Part shown: positions 45,235 through 54,148 of the stretch, one piece after another | Layout: each line of letters begins with the position of its first letter | Position numbering within the stretch: position 1 is the first letter of the stretch | Assembly (NCBI RefSeq): GCF_010728925.1 | Contig: NZ_AP022608.1 | Location: 2,914,001-2,978,000, forward strand | Direction: 5' to 3' | DNA: 64,000 bases | Source: Mycolicibacterium gadium | GTDB taxonomy: Bacteria; Actinomycetota; Actinomycetes; Mycobacteriales; Mycobacteriaceae | Translations under genes and position numbers: made by a program | The notes under the pieces: model-generated | What the model was told of the DNA's origin: nothing | The model's input: only the letters and a program-made list of their open reading frames with translations | Database searches by the model: none

Positions 45235-47032
45235 GCTGTCTGAGCGTCCCGACATCGTCATCCTGATGACCGACGAGGAACGCGCGATACCGCCCTACGA
45301 GTCACCCGAGGTGCTCGCCTGGCGTGACCACACGTTGGCCGGCCGCAAGTGGTTCGACGAGCACGGGGTCAGCTTCGGCCGCCACTACACCGGCTCGCTG
45401 GCCTGCGTGCCAAGTCGCCCAACGATTTTCACCGGCCAGTACCCCGACCTGCACGGCGTCACGCAGACCGACGGCATCGGCAAGGTGTACAACGACTCCC
45501 GCATGCGCTGGCTACGTCAGGGCGAGGTGCCCACGCTCGGAAATTGGTTTCGCGCCGCCGGATACGACACCCATTACGACGGCAAATGGCACATCACCCA
45601 CGCGGATCTCACCGATCCGGCCACCGGCAAGCCGCTGGCGACCAACGACGACGACGGTGTGGTCGACCACGACGCGGTGCAGGCCTACCTCGACGCCGAT
45701 CCCCTTGCACCGTTCGGGTTTTCGGGCTGGGTGGGCCCCGAACCGCACGGCGCGCTGCTGGCGAACGCCGGAGTTCGGCGCGACGGGTTGATCGCCGACC
45801 GCGTCGTCGCCTGGCTCGACGACCGGTATGCGCGGCGCCGCGCTGGTGACGCGGACGCGCTGACACCGTTCCTACTGGTGGCCAGCTTCGTGAATCCCCA
45901 TGACATCGTTCTGTTCCCGGCGTGGTCGCGCAGGAGTCCGCTGCGGCCGTCGCCGCTGGATCCGCCGCACGTGCCCGCCGCTCCGACCGCGGACGAGGAC
46001 CTGTCGACCAAGCCGGCCGCCCAGATCGCGTTCCGCGAGGCGTACTACACCGGCTACGGCGTGGCGCCCGCGGTGGACCGGACGTACAACCGCAACGGCC
46101 AGCGCTATCGCGACCTCTACTACCGATTGCATGCCGAGGTCGACGGGCCTATCGACCGGGTGCGTCGAATGGTCACCGACGGCTCGGCCAACGCGGTGCT
46201 GGTGCGCACCTCCGACCACGGTGATCTGCTGGGTGCACACGGCGGCCTGCATCAGAAATGGTTCAACCTGTACGACGAGGCCACCCGAGTTCCGTTCGTC
46301 GTCGCGCGCACCGGAGCGGCCGCGACGTCCGCCCGCACGGTGACGGCGCCGACGTCGCACGTCGATCTGGTGCCGACGCTGTTGGGTGCGGCGGGTATCG
46401 ACATCGCGGCGGTGGCGGCGGCGCTGCGTGATTCGTTCTCCGAGGTGCACGACCTGCCGGGCCGCGATCTGATGCCTGTCGTCGACGGTGCGCCTGCCGA
46501 CGAGTCACGTCCGGTGTACTTGATGACGCGCGACAACATGCTCGAGGGCGACACCGGCGCGTCGGGTGTGGCGCGTCAATTGAAGCTTACGGTCAATCCC
46601 CCTATGCCATTACGCATTCAGATACCAGCGCATGTCGGATCCAACTTCGAAGGACTGGTCGTGCGAGTCGACGAACACCTGTGGAAGCTGGTGCGCACGT
46701 TCGACGATCCGGCGACCTGGACAGAGCCCGGGGTACGACACCTCGCCGCCAACGGGCTTGGCGGAGAGGCGTATCGGACGTCACCGCTGGATGATCAGTG
46801 GGAGCTCTACGACCTGACCGTCGACCCGACCGAGGCCGTCAACCGGTGGGACGACCCCGATCTCGACGACCTGCGCCGCCACCTTCGCACGCAACTCAAG
46901 GAAACCCGGACCGCCGCCGTGCCGGAGCGCAACAACCCGTGGCCGTACGTGTCCCGCCGGCCACCGGCGGCCAAGCCGTCGATACTCGCCCGGGTGACTA
47001 GACGAGGTCGGCCCAGCAGAGCTGACCAGTGA
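45227..47032 (+). CDS. Sulfatase-family hydrolase
   Basis: The start is GTG 45227, behind GGAGA. The 601-aa enzyme has the N-terminal alkaline-phosphatase-superfamily metal site (VILMTDEERAIPP) and the sulfatase signature CVPSR at residues 60-64, whose cysteine is normally turned into formylglycine. The later metal site is SDHGDLLGAHGG. The C-terminal part (DQWELYDLTVDPTEAVN) is the usual sulfatase subdomain. It would hydrolyse a sulphate (or similar) ester. No signal peptide is seen, so it is likely cytosolic and active on an imported or small substrate. Confidence 0.87.
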   Translation: MSELSERPDIVILMTDEERAIPPYESPEVLAWRDHTLAGRKWFDEHGVSFGRHYTGSLACVPSRPTIFTGQYPDLHGVTQTDGIGKVYNDSRMRWLRQGEVPTLGNWFRAAGYDTHYDGKWHITHADLTDPATGKPLATNDDDGVVDHDAVQAYLDADPLAPFGFSGWVGPEPHGALLANAGVRRDGLIADRVVAWLDDRYARRRAGDADALTPFLLVASFVNPHDIVLFPAWSRRSPLRPSPLDPPHVPAAPTADEDLSTKPAAQIAFREAYYTGYGVAPAVDRTYNRNGQRYRDLYYRLHAEVDGPIDRVRRMVTDGSANAVLVRTSDHGDLLGAHGGLHQKWFNLYDEATRVPFVVARTGAAATSARTVTAPTSHVDLVPTLLGAAGIDIAAVAAALRDSFSEVHDLPGRDLMPVVDGAPADESRPVYLMTRDNMLEGDTGASGVARQLKLTVNPPMPLRIQIPAHVGSNFEGLVVRVDEHLWKLVRTFDDPATWTEPGVRHLAANGLGGEAYRTSPLDDQWELYDLTVDPTEAVNRWDDPDLDDLRRHLRTQLKETRTAAVPERNNPWPYVSRRPPAAKPSILARVTRRGRPSRADQ

Positions 47033-47483
47033 CACGGTAAAGTGTGAGCCGGTTGATACCCCAGCCACACGGAAACGTCTCGGCGGCGACTTCGCCTCCC
47101 CGCCAATCGGGTCCCTGACCCCGACGTCAGCCAAATTTTCACGGGTACGCATTCTCGGGCTGGGGGGCTCTTTTGCCCGCAGGTACAAAGTTGATAACGA
47201 CTTGGGGCGGTGTCGGCGCGCAAGGGTGTCCGGCAACGGTCGAGTCTGTACAGTCAGTGCGTCCGACATGGACTACACGCCGCTCCGACCGGGGCGGTGA
47301 CCCATCTGGGGTGAACACAGAGGAGACACGCACCTCCACAGTCATCGTCGGCCCGGCACCGGGCTGGACGACGGCCGAACCCCAGCGGCTTCCACATCAC
47401 CTGGCGCATCAGCAATTTCGCGCCAGGTCTACCAATACAGCCAATTCGCGGCGTCGTTGCGCGCCAAGGCCAAAGGGATTGTC
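47033..47483. other. 450-bp gene-free stretch upstream of the fadD gene
   Basis: No convincing gene was found. An open frame at 47173-47487 has no recognisable content and unnatural composition. The region includes a short palindrome CTGTACAG at 47246-47253 and the promoter zone for the downstream gene, which may have a long leader. Confidence 0.5.
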
Positions 47484-49118
47484 GTGAGCCGATTCACCGA
47501 GACGATGTACAGCAACGCGCAGACCAGTCGCAAGGGCATGGTCACCGGGGAGCCCAGCGCGCCTGTGCGCCATACCTGGGCTCAGGTGCACGAACGGGCC
47601 CGCCGAGTGGCAGGTGGCCTGGCGAAAGCGGGCATCGGGCCTGGTGACGCCGTCGCCGTTCTCGCCGGCGCCCCGGTCGAGATCGCGCCGACCGCTCAGG
47701 GCATCTGGATGCGCGGTGCCAGCGCGACCATGGTTCACCAGCCCACTCCCCGCACCGACCTGGTGCGATGGGCCGAGGAGACCACCGCCGTGATCGAGAT
47801 GATCTCCGCGAAGGCCGTCGTCATCTCCGACCCGTTCATGGCCGCGGCGCCGGTGCTCGAGGGACTCGGAATGACGGTGGTGACGATCGAATCGCTGCTG
47901 GCCAACGATCCCATCGAGCCGTTGGAGACCTTCGACCACGATGTGGCCCTGATGCAGCTGACGTCGGGCTCGACGGGCTCGCCGAAGGCCGTCCAGATCA
48001 CCCACGCCAACATCGTCGCCAATGCCGAGGCGATGGTCGTGGGCTGCGACTTCGATCTCGACACGGATGTGATCGTGAGCTGGCTGCCGTGCTTCCACGA
48101 CATGGGCATGACGGGGTACCTGACGGTGCCGATGTACATCGGAGCCGAGCTGGTAAAGGTGACGCCGATGGACTTTCTCAGCGATACGTTGTTGTGGGCC
48201 AAGCTCATTGACAAGTACAAGGGCACGATGACCGCCGCACCGAACTTCGCCTACAACCTGTTCGCCAAGCGGTTGCGCAGGCAGGCCACGCCCGGCGAAT
48301 TCGATCTGTCCTCGCTGCGCTGGGCGCTGTCCGGCGCCGAGCAGGTCGACCCACTCGACGTCGAGGATCTGTGCGATGCGGGCGCACCGTTCGGGCTCAA
48401 GCCCGAGGCCATCATCCCCGCGTACGGGATGGCCGAGACCACGGTGGCCGTCTCCTTCTCCGAGTGCGGCGGCGGCATGGTCGTCGACGAGATCGACGCG
48501 GATCTGCTCTCGGTCCTGCACCGCGCTGTCCCGGCGACCAGGGGGAACACCCGACGGCTGGTATCGCTCGGCAAGCCGCTGGAGGGCCTGGAGGTCCGCA
48601 TCGTCGACGAAGACGGCAGCGTGCTGGCGCCACGTGGCGTCGGTGTCATCGAGGTCCGCGGCGAGCCGGTGACCAGGGGTTACACCACGGTGGCCGGATT
48701 CATCCCGGCCCAGGACGAGCGCGGCTGGTACGACACCGGCGATCTGGGTTATCTCACCGAGACCGGTGAGGTAGTCGTGTGTGGGCGCATCAAGGACGTG
48801 ATCATCATGGCCGGGCGCAACATCTATCCGACCGACATCGAGCGTGCGGCCAGCCGCGTCAACGGCGTGCGGCCCGGCTGCGCCGTCGCGGTCCGCCTCG
48901 ACGCGGGGCTGTCGCGCGAGACCTTCGCCGTCGCGGTGGAGTGCAAGGATTTCGGCGATCCCAAGCAGGTGCGCCGGGTCGAGCGACAGGTCGCCCACGA
49001 GGTGTTCGCCGAGGTAGATGTACGCCCACGGAACGTCGTGGTACTCGAACCCGGGATGATTCCGAAGACGCCGTCGGGCAAGTTGCGTCGCGCACACGCG
49101 CTGTCACTCGTGGACTGA
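47484..49118 (+). CDS. FadD-type fatty-acyl-AMP/CoA ligase
   Basis: From GTG 47484 this is a 544-aa adenylate-forming enzyme. Motifs are the P-loop-like [20 protein letters not shown] near residue 165, [40 protein letters not shown] with the adenylate-binding Asp, [16 protein letters not shown] and the C-terminal lysine in [12 protein letters not shown]. The FHDMGM and TAAPNFAY segments look like fatty-acyl-AMP ligases that load acyl chains on polyketide synthases. No PKS gene is adjacent, so an AMP or CoA product is undecided. AAGGGAT lies 7 bases upstream as a possible binding site. Confidence 0.85.
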   Translation: MSRFTETMYSNAQTSRKGMVTGEPSAPVRHTWAQVHERARRVAGGLAKAGIGPGDAVAVLAGAPVEIAPTAQGIWMRGASATMVHQPTPRTDLVRWAEETTAVIEMISAKAVVISDPFMAAAPVLEGLGMTVVTIESLLANDPIEPLETFDHDVALMQLTSGSTGSPKAVQITHANIVANAEAMVVGCDFDLDTDVIVSWLPCFHDMGMTGYLTVPMYIGAELVKVTPMDFLSDTLLWAKLIDKYKGTMTAAPNFAYNLFAKRLRRQATPGEFDLSSLRWALSGAEQVDPLDVEDLCDAGAPFGLKPEAIIPAYGMAETTVAVSFSECGGGMVVDEIDADLLSVLHRAVPATRGNTRRLVSLGKPLEGLEVRIVDEDGSVLAPRGVGVIEVRGEPVTRGYTTVAGFIPAQDERGWYDTGDLGYLTETGEVVVCGRIKDVIIMAGRNIYPTDIERAASRVNGVRPGCAVAVRLDAGLSRETFAVAVECKDFGDPKQVRRVERQVAHEVFAEVDVRPRNVVVLEPGMIPKTPSGKLRRAHALSLVD

Positions 49119-49166
49119 CGGGATGGGTTAAATACCCCCGCGGCGGCGCGTACATTCGTTAACCAC

Positions 49167-49973
49167 ATGGCTGATTACGATGCCCAGCCCGGCCGATCCT
49201 CGGCTCCGGAGCCTGATCTGTCTGCCGCCCAGCGCGAAGCGGACGACGTGGACCTGTCTGCCGGCCTGCGCGGCGTGGCGGGACTGGTGGCCGGGGGGCG
49301 CGGGGTCACCGACCTCCTGCGTGACGTGGCAGAGTTCGCAGCTCGTGCCATTCCCGGTGTCGACGGCGCAGGCGTCACCCTGATCGATATCTGCGGGGAG
49401 ACCACGTCCGTCAGAGAGTGGGCGGTCACCGTGCCGTTCGTCGAAGACATCGACAGGCTGCAGTACGCCGAAATCAAGGAGGGGCCGTGCGTCACGTGTA
49501 TGCACACACGCCGGCCCACGGTCAGCGGGTCGCTGGGAAGTGACAGCCGGTGGCCGCATTTCGGCGGACGCGTGGCGCGGATGGGTGTGCATTCCGCGCT
49601 CGCGTTGCCGATGATGGTCGGCGATCAACTGGTCGGCGCGATCAACACCTATGCCCGAAGCCGCGATGCCTTCGGCGACCACGCCGTGGAGTTGGGTTCG
49701 CAGTTCGCCGGACCGGCGGCGGTGTCGGTCCACAATGCCCAGCTGCTCGACCACGCCCAGGCCCGCACCAGGCAGTTGCAGAGCGCGCTGGGCACCCGCG
49801 CGACGATCGACCAGGCGATCGGAATCATCCGCGCCCGCTCGGGGGTCGGCCCCCAGGTGGCGTTCGATCGGCTCGTGCGGATGAGCCAGACCGAAAACGT
49901 GAAGCTCCACGTCGTGGCGGAGCGGCTGGTCGAAGAAGCGGTACGACGCGCCAAGGCCCGCCAGCGCGAGTGA
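49167..49973 (+). CDS. GAF-ANTAR RNA-binding antitermination regulator
   Basis: This 268-aa protein has a GAF sensor domain at about residues 45-200 (IPGVDGAGVTLIDICGE, SALALPMMVGDQLVGAINTY) and a C-terminal ANTAR domain (LQSALGTRATIDQAIGIIRA, then ARSGVGPQVAFDRLVRMSQT). ANTAR binds paired hairpins in mRNA to prevent termination. It is one of three such genes within 2.3 kb and is convergent with the second. The signal is unknown. Confidence 0.87.
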   Translation: MADYDAQPGRSSAPEPDLSAAQREADDVDLSAGLRGVAGLVAGGRGVTDLLRDVAEFAARAIPGVDGAGVTLIDICGETTSVREWAVTVPFVEDIDRLQYAEIKEGPCVTCMHTRRPTVSGSLGSDSRWPHFGGRVARMGVHSALALPMMVGDQLVGAINTYARSRDAFGDHAVELGSQFAGPAAVSVHNAQLLDHAQARTRQLQSALGTRATIDQAIGIIRARSGVGPQVAFDRLVRMSQTENVKLHVVAERLVEEAVRRAKARQRE

Positions 49974-49974
49974 A

Positions 49975-50730
49975 TCAGTTTGGCGGCGTTGCGAATTCGG
50001 CTATGGCGGAGACCAGAACCAGACGCGCGTTCCGGTCGGCCATCAGTCTCCTGGCGACCTCGGTCATGTGCTCGCCGTTGGCGCGGGAGTAGGACCGCAG
50101 CAGGATGAAAGCGTCTTCGATGGAGACGTCAAGGCTTTCGCGCAGCAGCCCCTTGGCCTGTTCGACGATGACTCGGCTGGCCAGCGCCGAGCGCAACTGC
50201 GGCATGACGGTGGCAGGAGTCGGCGCATGCTCCTGCAGGATCGCGACGCAGGCGATATGCGCGAGCGTCTGCGCGACGAGCCGGTCCGCGTCGTTGAGTT
50301 CGCCGGGGGCGGCGCCGAAAAGCCCGAGTGCGCCGAGCACGATGCCGGCCGCACGCATCGGGACGGCATGCACGGAGGCGAAGCCGGCATCGAGCGCGGC
50401 CGGGACGAACCGGGGCCAGCGCTCGGCCGTGACGGTCAGATCGGCGACCGACACGGGTCGGCCGCTGGCATAGCACTCGACGCACGGCCCCTCGTCGGCC
50501 TGCAGTTGGAACAGTTCCAGTTCGCGGGCTTGCTCGGTGGTGGCGGCCAGCAGTCGCAGTTGGTTGAGCGGGTCGGCGAGCAGGAAGCCGGCGGCCTCGA
50601 CGTCGAGCAGCTGGGCGCTGCGCTCGGTCAGCTCGGTCAGCAGATCTACCACGTCGAAATCCTCCAGGAGGGTGTCGACGAGGGATACGACCGCGTCCAG
50701 GACACGGGTCTCGCGGGAGGATTCGGTCAT
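49975..50730 (-). CDS. GAF-ANTAR regulator
   Basis: This 251-aa protein has a GAF domain (AAGFLLADPLNQLRLLAATT near residue 45, VHAVPMRAAGIVLGALGLFG) and an ANTAR domain (SALASRVIVEQAKGLLRESL then ILLRSYSRANGEHMTEVARR). It follows the ANTAR gene at 50756 by 25 bases on the minus strand, so both lie downstream of the desaturase gene. Its end abuts the convergent ANTAR gene at 49973. Confidence 0.86.
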   Translation of the reverse strand: MTESSRETRVLDAVVSLVDTLLEDFDVVDLLTELTERSAQLLDVEAAGFLLADPLNQLRLLAATTEQARELELFQLQADEGPCVECYASGRPVSVADLTVTAERWPRFVPAALDAGFASVHAVPMRAAGIVLGALGLFGAAPGELNDADRLVAQTLAHIACVAILQEHAPTPATVMPQLRSALASRVIVEQAKGLLRESLDVSIEDAFILLRSYSRANGEHMTEVARRLMADRNARLVLVSAIAEFATPPN

Positions 50731-50755
50731 GCCACAGTCCTTTCCTCGGTATGCA

Positions 50756-51463
50756 TCAGTCGGCCTCGAGGCGCAGTCGACGTTCCAGGATGTCCCGGGC
50801 GACCTCGGTCGAGGTGCGCCCCGTGGCGTAGGCGTGCGCGCGCAGGCGGACCAGCGCCTCGGCAGGCTCGACGTCGAGCTGGGCGACCAGCATGCCGGTC
50901 GCCTGACTGACTTCGGCGCGCGAGAGTGAGTTCAGTTCCGCCCAGGCGTTGCTGAGCGGGTCGGAAGCGGCCGCGGAAAGGTCTCCGTCCAGGAGGTCCA
51001 GCACGGGAGCGCCTGCCAATTCTGCGGCGACGACGGCACCCGACAATTGCTCGCGGTCCAGCTGGCCGGGCTGAATGCGGAACAGGTCGAGCGCGCCGAC
51101 GTATTCGCCCGCGACCAAGACGGGCATCGCGAATACCCCGCGGATCTGAAGATCGAGCATCGCGGGGCCGTACAGCGGCCAGCGTCCTTCGTCGGGATCC
51201 GCGAGGTCGATCACCAGGACGGGCGCGCGAAGCGTGACCGAGTCGAGGCAGGGACCCTCGCCGACGAGGAACTGGAGCTCGTCATACGTGCGCGCGGGCT
51301 CACCGCTGCAGCCGAGGGTTCCATTGTTGGCGCCGTCGAACACCAGCGAGATCGCCGCCGCATCCACGTCGAAGAGCACTACGCACGCCTCGCACAGCCG
51401 GTCGGCGGCGTCGGTCCCGCGGCGACCGTCGATCGCGGCGAGCAACTGATCCTGGATCGCCAC
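50756..51463 (-). CDS. GAF-ANTAR regulator
   Basis: This 235-aa protein has an N-terminal GAF domain (LCEACVVLFDVDAAAISLVF, GVFAMPVLVAGEYVGALDLF) and a C-terminal ANTAR domain (NSLSRAEVSQATGMLVAQLD and ALVRLRAHAYATGRTSTEVA). It begins 2 bases after the desaturase stop, so it is almost certainly in the same transcript. It may regulate RNA produced from this operon, but no ANTAR target hairpins were identified. Confidence 0.86.
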   Translation of the reverse strand: MAIQDQLLAAIDGRRGTDAADRLCEACVVLFDVDAAAISLVFDGANNGTLGCSGEPARTYDELQFLVGEGPCLDSVTLRAPVLVIDLADPDEGRWPLYGPAMLDLQIRGVFAMPVLVAGEYVGALDLFRIQPGQLDREQLSGAVVAAELAGAPVLDLLDGDLSAAASDPLSNAWAELNSLSRAEVSQATGMLVAQLDVEPAEALVRLRAHAYATGRTSTEVARDILERRLRLEAD

Positions 51464-51465
51464 AT

Positions 51466-52629
51466 CTAGCCGAACAGCGGCGGGGCGACAGGGTGGCCCG
51501 CGGGTCGTGGCGAGGTCGTCATCCCTTCGGCGTCCTCTCCACTGGAAGTCGTGAATACAGCGGGGTCAGGAAGCGCCAGCGTGTGAATCGTGCGCAGCAC
51601 CTGAAAATACTGGCGCGCAAGGGATCCGGTGGTGTAGGGCAAATCGTACTTTTGGCACAGTCCCTGCACGCGCACCGAGATCTGTGCAAGGCGGTTACTG
51701 GGCAGGTCGGGGAACAGATGGTGCTCGATCTGGTAACACAGATTCCCGCTCGAGAAGGCAAGCAGCGGCCCGGCCCTGAAATTCGCGGCACCCAGCATCT
51801 GCCGCAGGTACCACTCGCCTCTGGTTTCCTCGTTCAGTACGTCGGCGGTGAATTTCTGTGCGCCATCCGGAAAGTGGCCGCAGAAGATCACCACGTACGC
51901 CCACAGGTTACGCAGCAGATTGGCCACCGTGTTGGCGGCAAGGGTCCTGCGCCAGCGGGACCGGCTCAACGCCGGGAAGAACACGTAGTCCTTGAGTGAT
52001 TGGCGGGCGATCTTGCCGACGAACGCGCGTCTGGCCGCACCGACCTTGTCGACATCCGGGGCCAGCCGATCGCGCTCAGAATGAATTCCGTGGAGACCGA
52101 TCCCCCACTCGAAGATGCTGGCCAACAACAGATTACGAAGTGGCTGCACGAGATGTTCGCGTTTCCAAGGCTGGTCTCGGGTCATCCGTATCACGCCGAA
52201 GCCGAGGTCGTCGTCCACCCCGACGACGTTGCTGAACACGTGGTGGCGGTAGTTGTGTGAGTACCTCCACTGCGACGACACGCCGACCATGTCCCACTCC
52301 CACGTGTTCGAGTGGATCTCCGGGTCGTTCATCCAATCCCATTGACCATGGCCGACGTTGTGGGCGATCTCCATGTTCTCGACGCTCTTCGCGAAGGCCA
52401 GCGATGCAGTGCCCAGCAGCCAGCCCGCCCTCGACCGCGAGCACGCGATGATCAGGCGAGCGGCGACGTCCAGCGTCCGTTGGAATTTGATGGTGCGCCG
52501 GATGTAGGCCGCGTCGCGCTCGCCAAGGGACTCCTCGACGTCGCTGCGGATGGCGTCGAGCTCGCGACCGAGCGCCTCGACATCCGCGTCGCTCAGGTGC
52601 GCGAACGCGGCAACATCGGCAATGGCCAT
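51466..52629 (-). CDS. Membrane fatty-acid desaturase (DesA3-like)
   Basis: This 387-aa desaturase has the three histidine boxes that bind the di-iron centre: EIAHNVGHGQWDWM near residue 90, YSHNYRHHVFSN near 120 and YQIEHHLFPD near 305. Hydrophobic helices lie between them. The sequence is like DesA3 stearoyl-CoA desaturase (a little shorter than 427 aa). It should introduce a cis double bond in an acyl chain at the membrane. Two GAF-ANTAR genes follow in the same operon. Confidence 0.88.
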   Translation of the reverse strand: MAIADVAAFAHLSDADVEALGRELDAIRSDVEESLGERDAAYIRRTIKFQRTLDVAARLIIACSRSRAGWLLGTASLAFAKSVENMEIAHNVGHGQWDWMNDPEIHSNTWEWDMVGVSSQWRYSHNYRHHVFSNVVGVDDDLGFGVIRMTRDQPWKREHLVQPLRNLLLASIFEWGIGLHGIHSERDRLAPDVDKVGAARRAFVGKIARQSLKDYVFFPALSRSRWRRTLAANTVANLLRNLWAYVVIFCGHFPDGAQKFTADVLNEETRGEWYLRQMLGAANFRAGPLLAFSSGNLCYQIEHHLFPDLPSNRLAQISVRVQGLCQKYDLPYTTGSLARQYFQVLRTIHTLALPDPAVFTTSSGEDAEGMTTSPRPAGHPVAPPLFG

Positions 52630-52841
52630 TAGAAAGTCCCCGTGGAGCCGGCGGTGAGTCAGGTCTGGGCTCCTGAGCGAACCCGAAGATAAAGCGGACG
52701 AGCGGTCGTGACGGAAAAGGACGACGGTTGCGCGTCGGCTACTGACAGCCTACCCGTCGAGAGGCCGGGTAATCGCGCCGTTCAAGGGGTAGGGTCAGGG
52801 AGATCGGGACCATTCAGGCCCCCACGATCAAGGGGCCATCG

Positions 52842-52979
52842 ATGTCTGATAAATCTCCTCGACAAGCCATGACGAAGAAGTCCGGAAAGTCGCTGAAGGA
52901 GAAACGCGCGGCGAAGCACCAGAAGGCGGCGGCCAAGGCCACGTCTGCCGAGGCCCTGTTCCATGACAAGAAGCGCTGA
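52842..52979 (+). CDS. Small basic protein, 45 aa
   Basis: This 45-aa protein starts MSDKSPRQAMTKKSGKSLKEK and is about a third lysine or arginine (KKSGKSLKEKRAAKHQ, then AAAKATSAEALFHDKKR). An internal ATG at 52869 would give a 36-aa form. The basic sequence suggests an RNA- or ribosome-associated peptide. Its last 17 bases overlap the next start, so it may serve as a leader for translation of that gene. It falls below common length cut-offs and is easily missed. Confidence 0.75.
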   Translation: MSDKSPRQAMTKKSGKSLKEKRAAKHQKAAAKATSAEALFHDKKR

Positions 52980-54141
52980 AGGCCAACCGCTTTCGCTTGG
53001 CATTTTCGCTCGCTCGCGTAAACCGAACGAGCGCCGATTGCCGATACACCCGGCACATTTCGACCGGATAGATCGCCCGCTGGCGCAGCGCATCTTTCTC
53101 GAAGATGGCTATGGCTCCGATTTCGGTGCCACGGACGACGACCTGGGCGCTCTCGTCGGCGGGATGGCACCCCGCGAGCAACTGATCGCCGATTGCGACG
53201 TCATTCTGCTGCCCAAAGTTCAGGCACAAGACCTCGCCGAATTCCGTACGGACCAAGTTGTTTGGGGCTGGCCGCACTGTGTGCAGGACGCCGAGCTGAC
53301 TCAGATCGCCATCGATTCGCGGTTGACGCTGATCGCCTTCGAGGCGATGAATCACTGGCAATCCGACGGCGGCTTCGGGCTGCACGTCTTCCACAAGAAC
53401 AACGAGCTGGCGGGCTACTGTTCGGTCCTGCACGCGATGCAATCCGTAGGGGTCACCGGCATTTACGGCCGACGGCTGCGCGCGACCGTCATCGGATTCG
53501 GCGCCACCGCCCGCGGCGCCGTCACCGCGCTGAACTCCCACGGTGTCGACGACGTGCGCGTGCTGACCAACCGCGACGTCGCCGCCGTCGGATCGCCGAT
53601 CCACTCCACCCAGATCATCCAGATGGTCCCCGATCCGGACGCACCCGCAAAGATTCTGGCGGACACGCCGGAAGGGGTCATTCCGGTGGTCGAACTGCTC
53701 GCCGACAACGACATCGTCGTCAACTGTGTCCTCCAGGACCCCGGGGCCCCGCTCGTCTTTGTCACCGAGGAGGACCTGGCTTCCTTCACTGCGGGCAGTC
53801 TGATCGTCGACGTCTCGTGCGATGTGGGCATGGGCTTCAGCTGGGCACAGCCCACGTCGTTCACCGAGCCGATGATCGAGGTGGCGAACCGCGTCCACTA
53901 TTACGCCGTCGACCACAGCCCGTCATATCTGTGGAACTCGGCGACCTGGGAGATCAGCGAGGCGTTGTTGCCTCACCTCGACGCGCTGCTGGCAGGGCCG
54001 GCGGCGTGGGAGGAGTCTGCGACGATCGCTCGCGCGATCGAAATCCGCGACGGTGTCGTCCTCAACCCCGCGATTCTGTCGTTCCAGCATCGCGACGACG
54101 CCTATCCGCACGCGATGCGCGAGGCCCGCGCCGCAACGTGA
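52963..54141 (+). CDS. N5-(carboxyethyl)ornithine synthase/alanine-dehydrogenase-like oxidoreductase
   Basis: This 392-aa protein has two Rossmann halves related to alanine dehydrogenase and carboxyethylornithine synthase: SLGIFARSRKPNERRLPIHP at the N terminus, VILLPKVQAQDLAEF, and YGRRLRATVIGFGATARGAV as the NAD(P) site near residue 175. VFVTEEDLASFTAG and SLIVDVSCDVGMGFS follow. CEOS makes opine-type amino acids by reductive condensation of pyruvate. Substrate here is unconfirmed. It begins with ATG inside the end of the 45-aa gene (17-base overlap). Confidence 0.8.
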   Translation: MTRSAEGQPLSLGIFARSRKPNERRLPIHPAHFDRIDRPLAQRIFLEDGYGSDFGATDDDLGALVGGMAPREQLIADCDVILLPKVQAQDLAEFRTDQVVWGWPHCVQDAELTQIAIDSRLTLIAFEAMNHWQSDGGFGLHVFHKNNELAGYCSVLHAMQSVGVTGIYGRRLRATVIGFGATARGAVTALNSHGVDDVRVLTNRDVAAVGSPIHSTQIIQMVPDPDAPAKILADTPEGVIPVVELLADNDIVVNCVLQDPGAPLVFVTEEDLASFTAGSLIVDVSCDVGMGFSWAQPTSFTEPMIEVANRVHYYAVDHSPSYLWNSATWEISEALLPHLDALLAGPAAWEESATIARAIEIRDGVVLNPAILSFQHRDDAYPHAMREARAAT

Positions 54142-54148
54142 TGGACGG

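Noticed and set aside
47173..47487. A 104-codon open frame upstream of the fadD gene
   Set aside because: No recognisable domain and it overlaps the fadD start in a different frame; treated as leader sequence.
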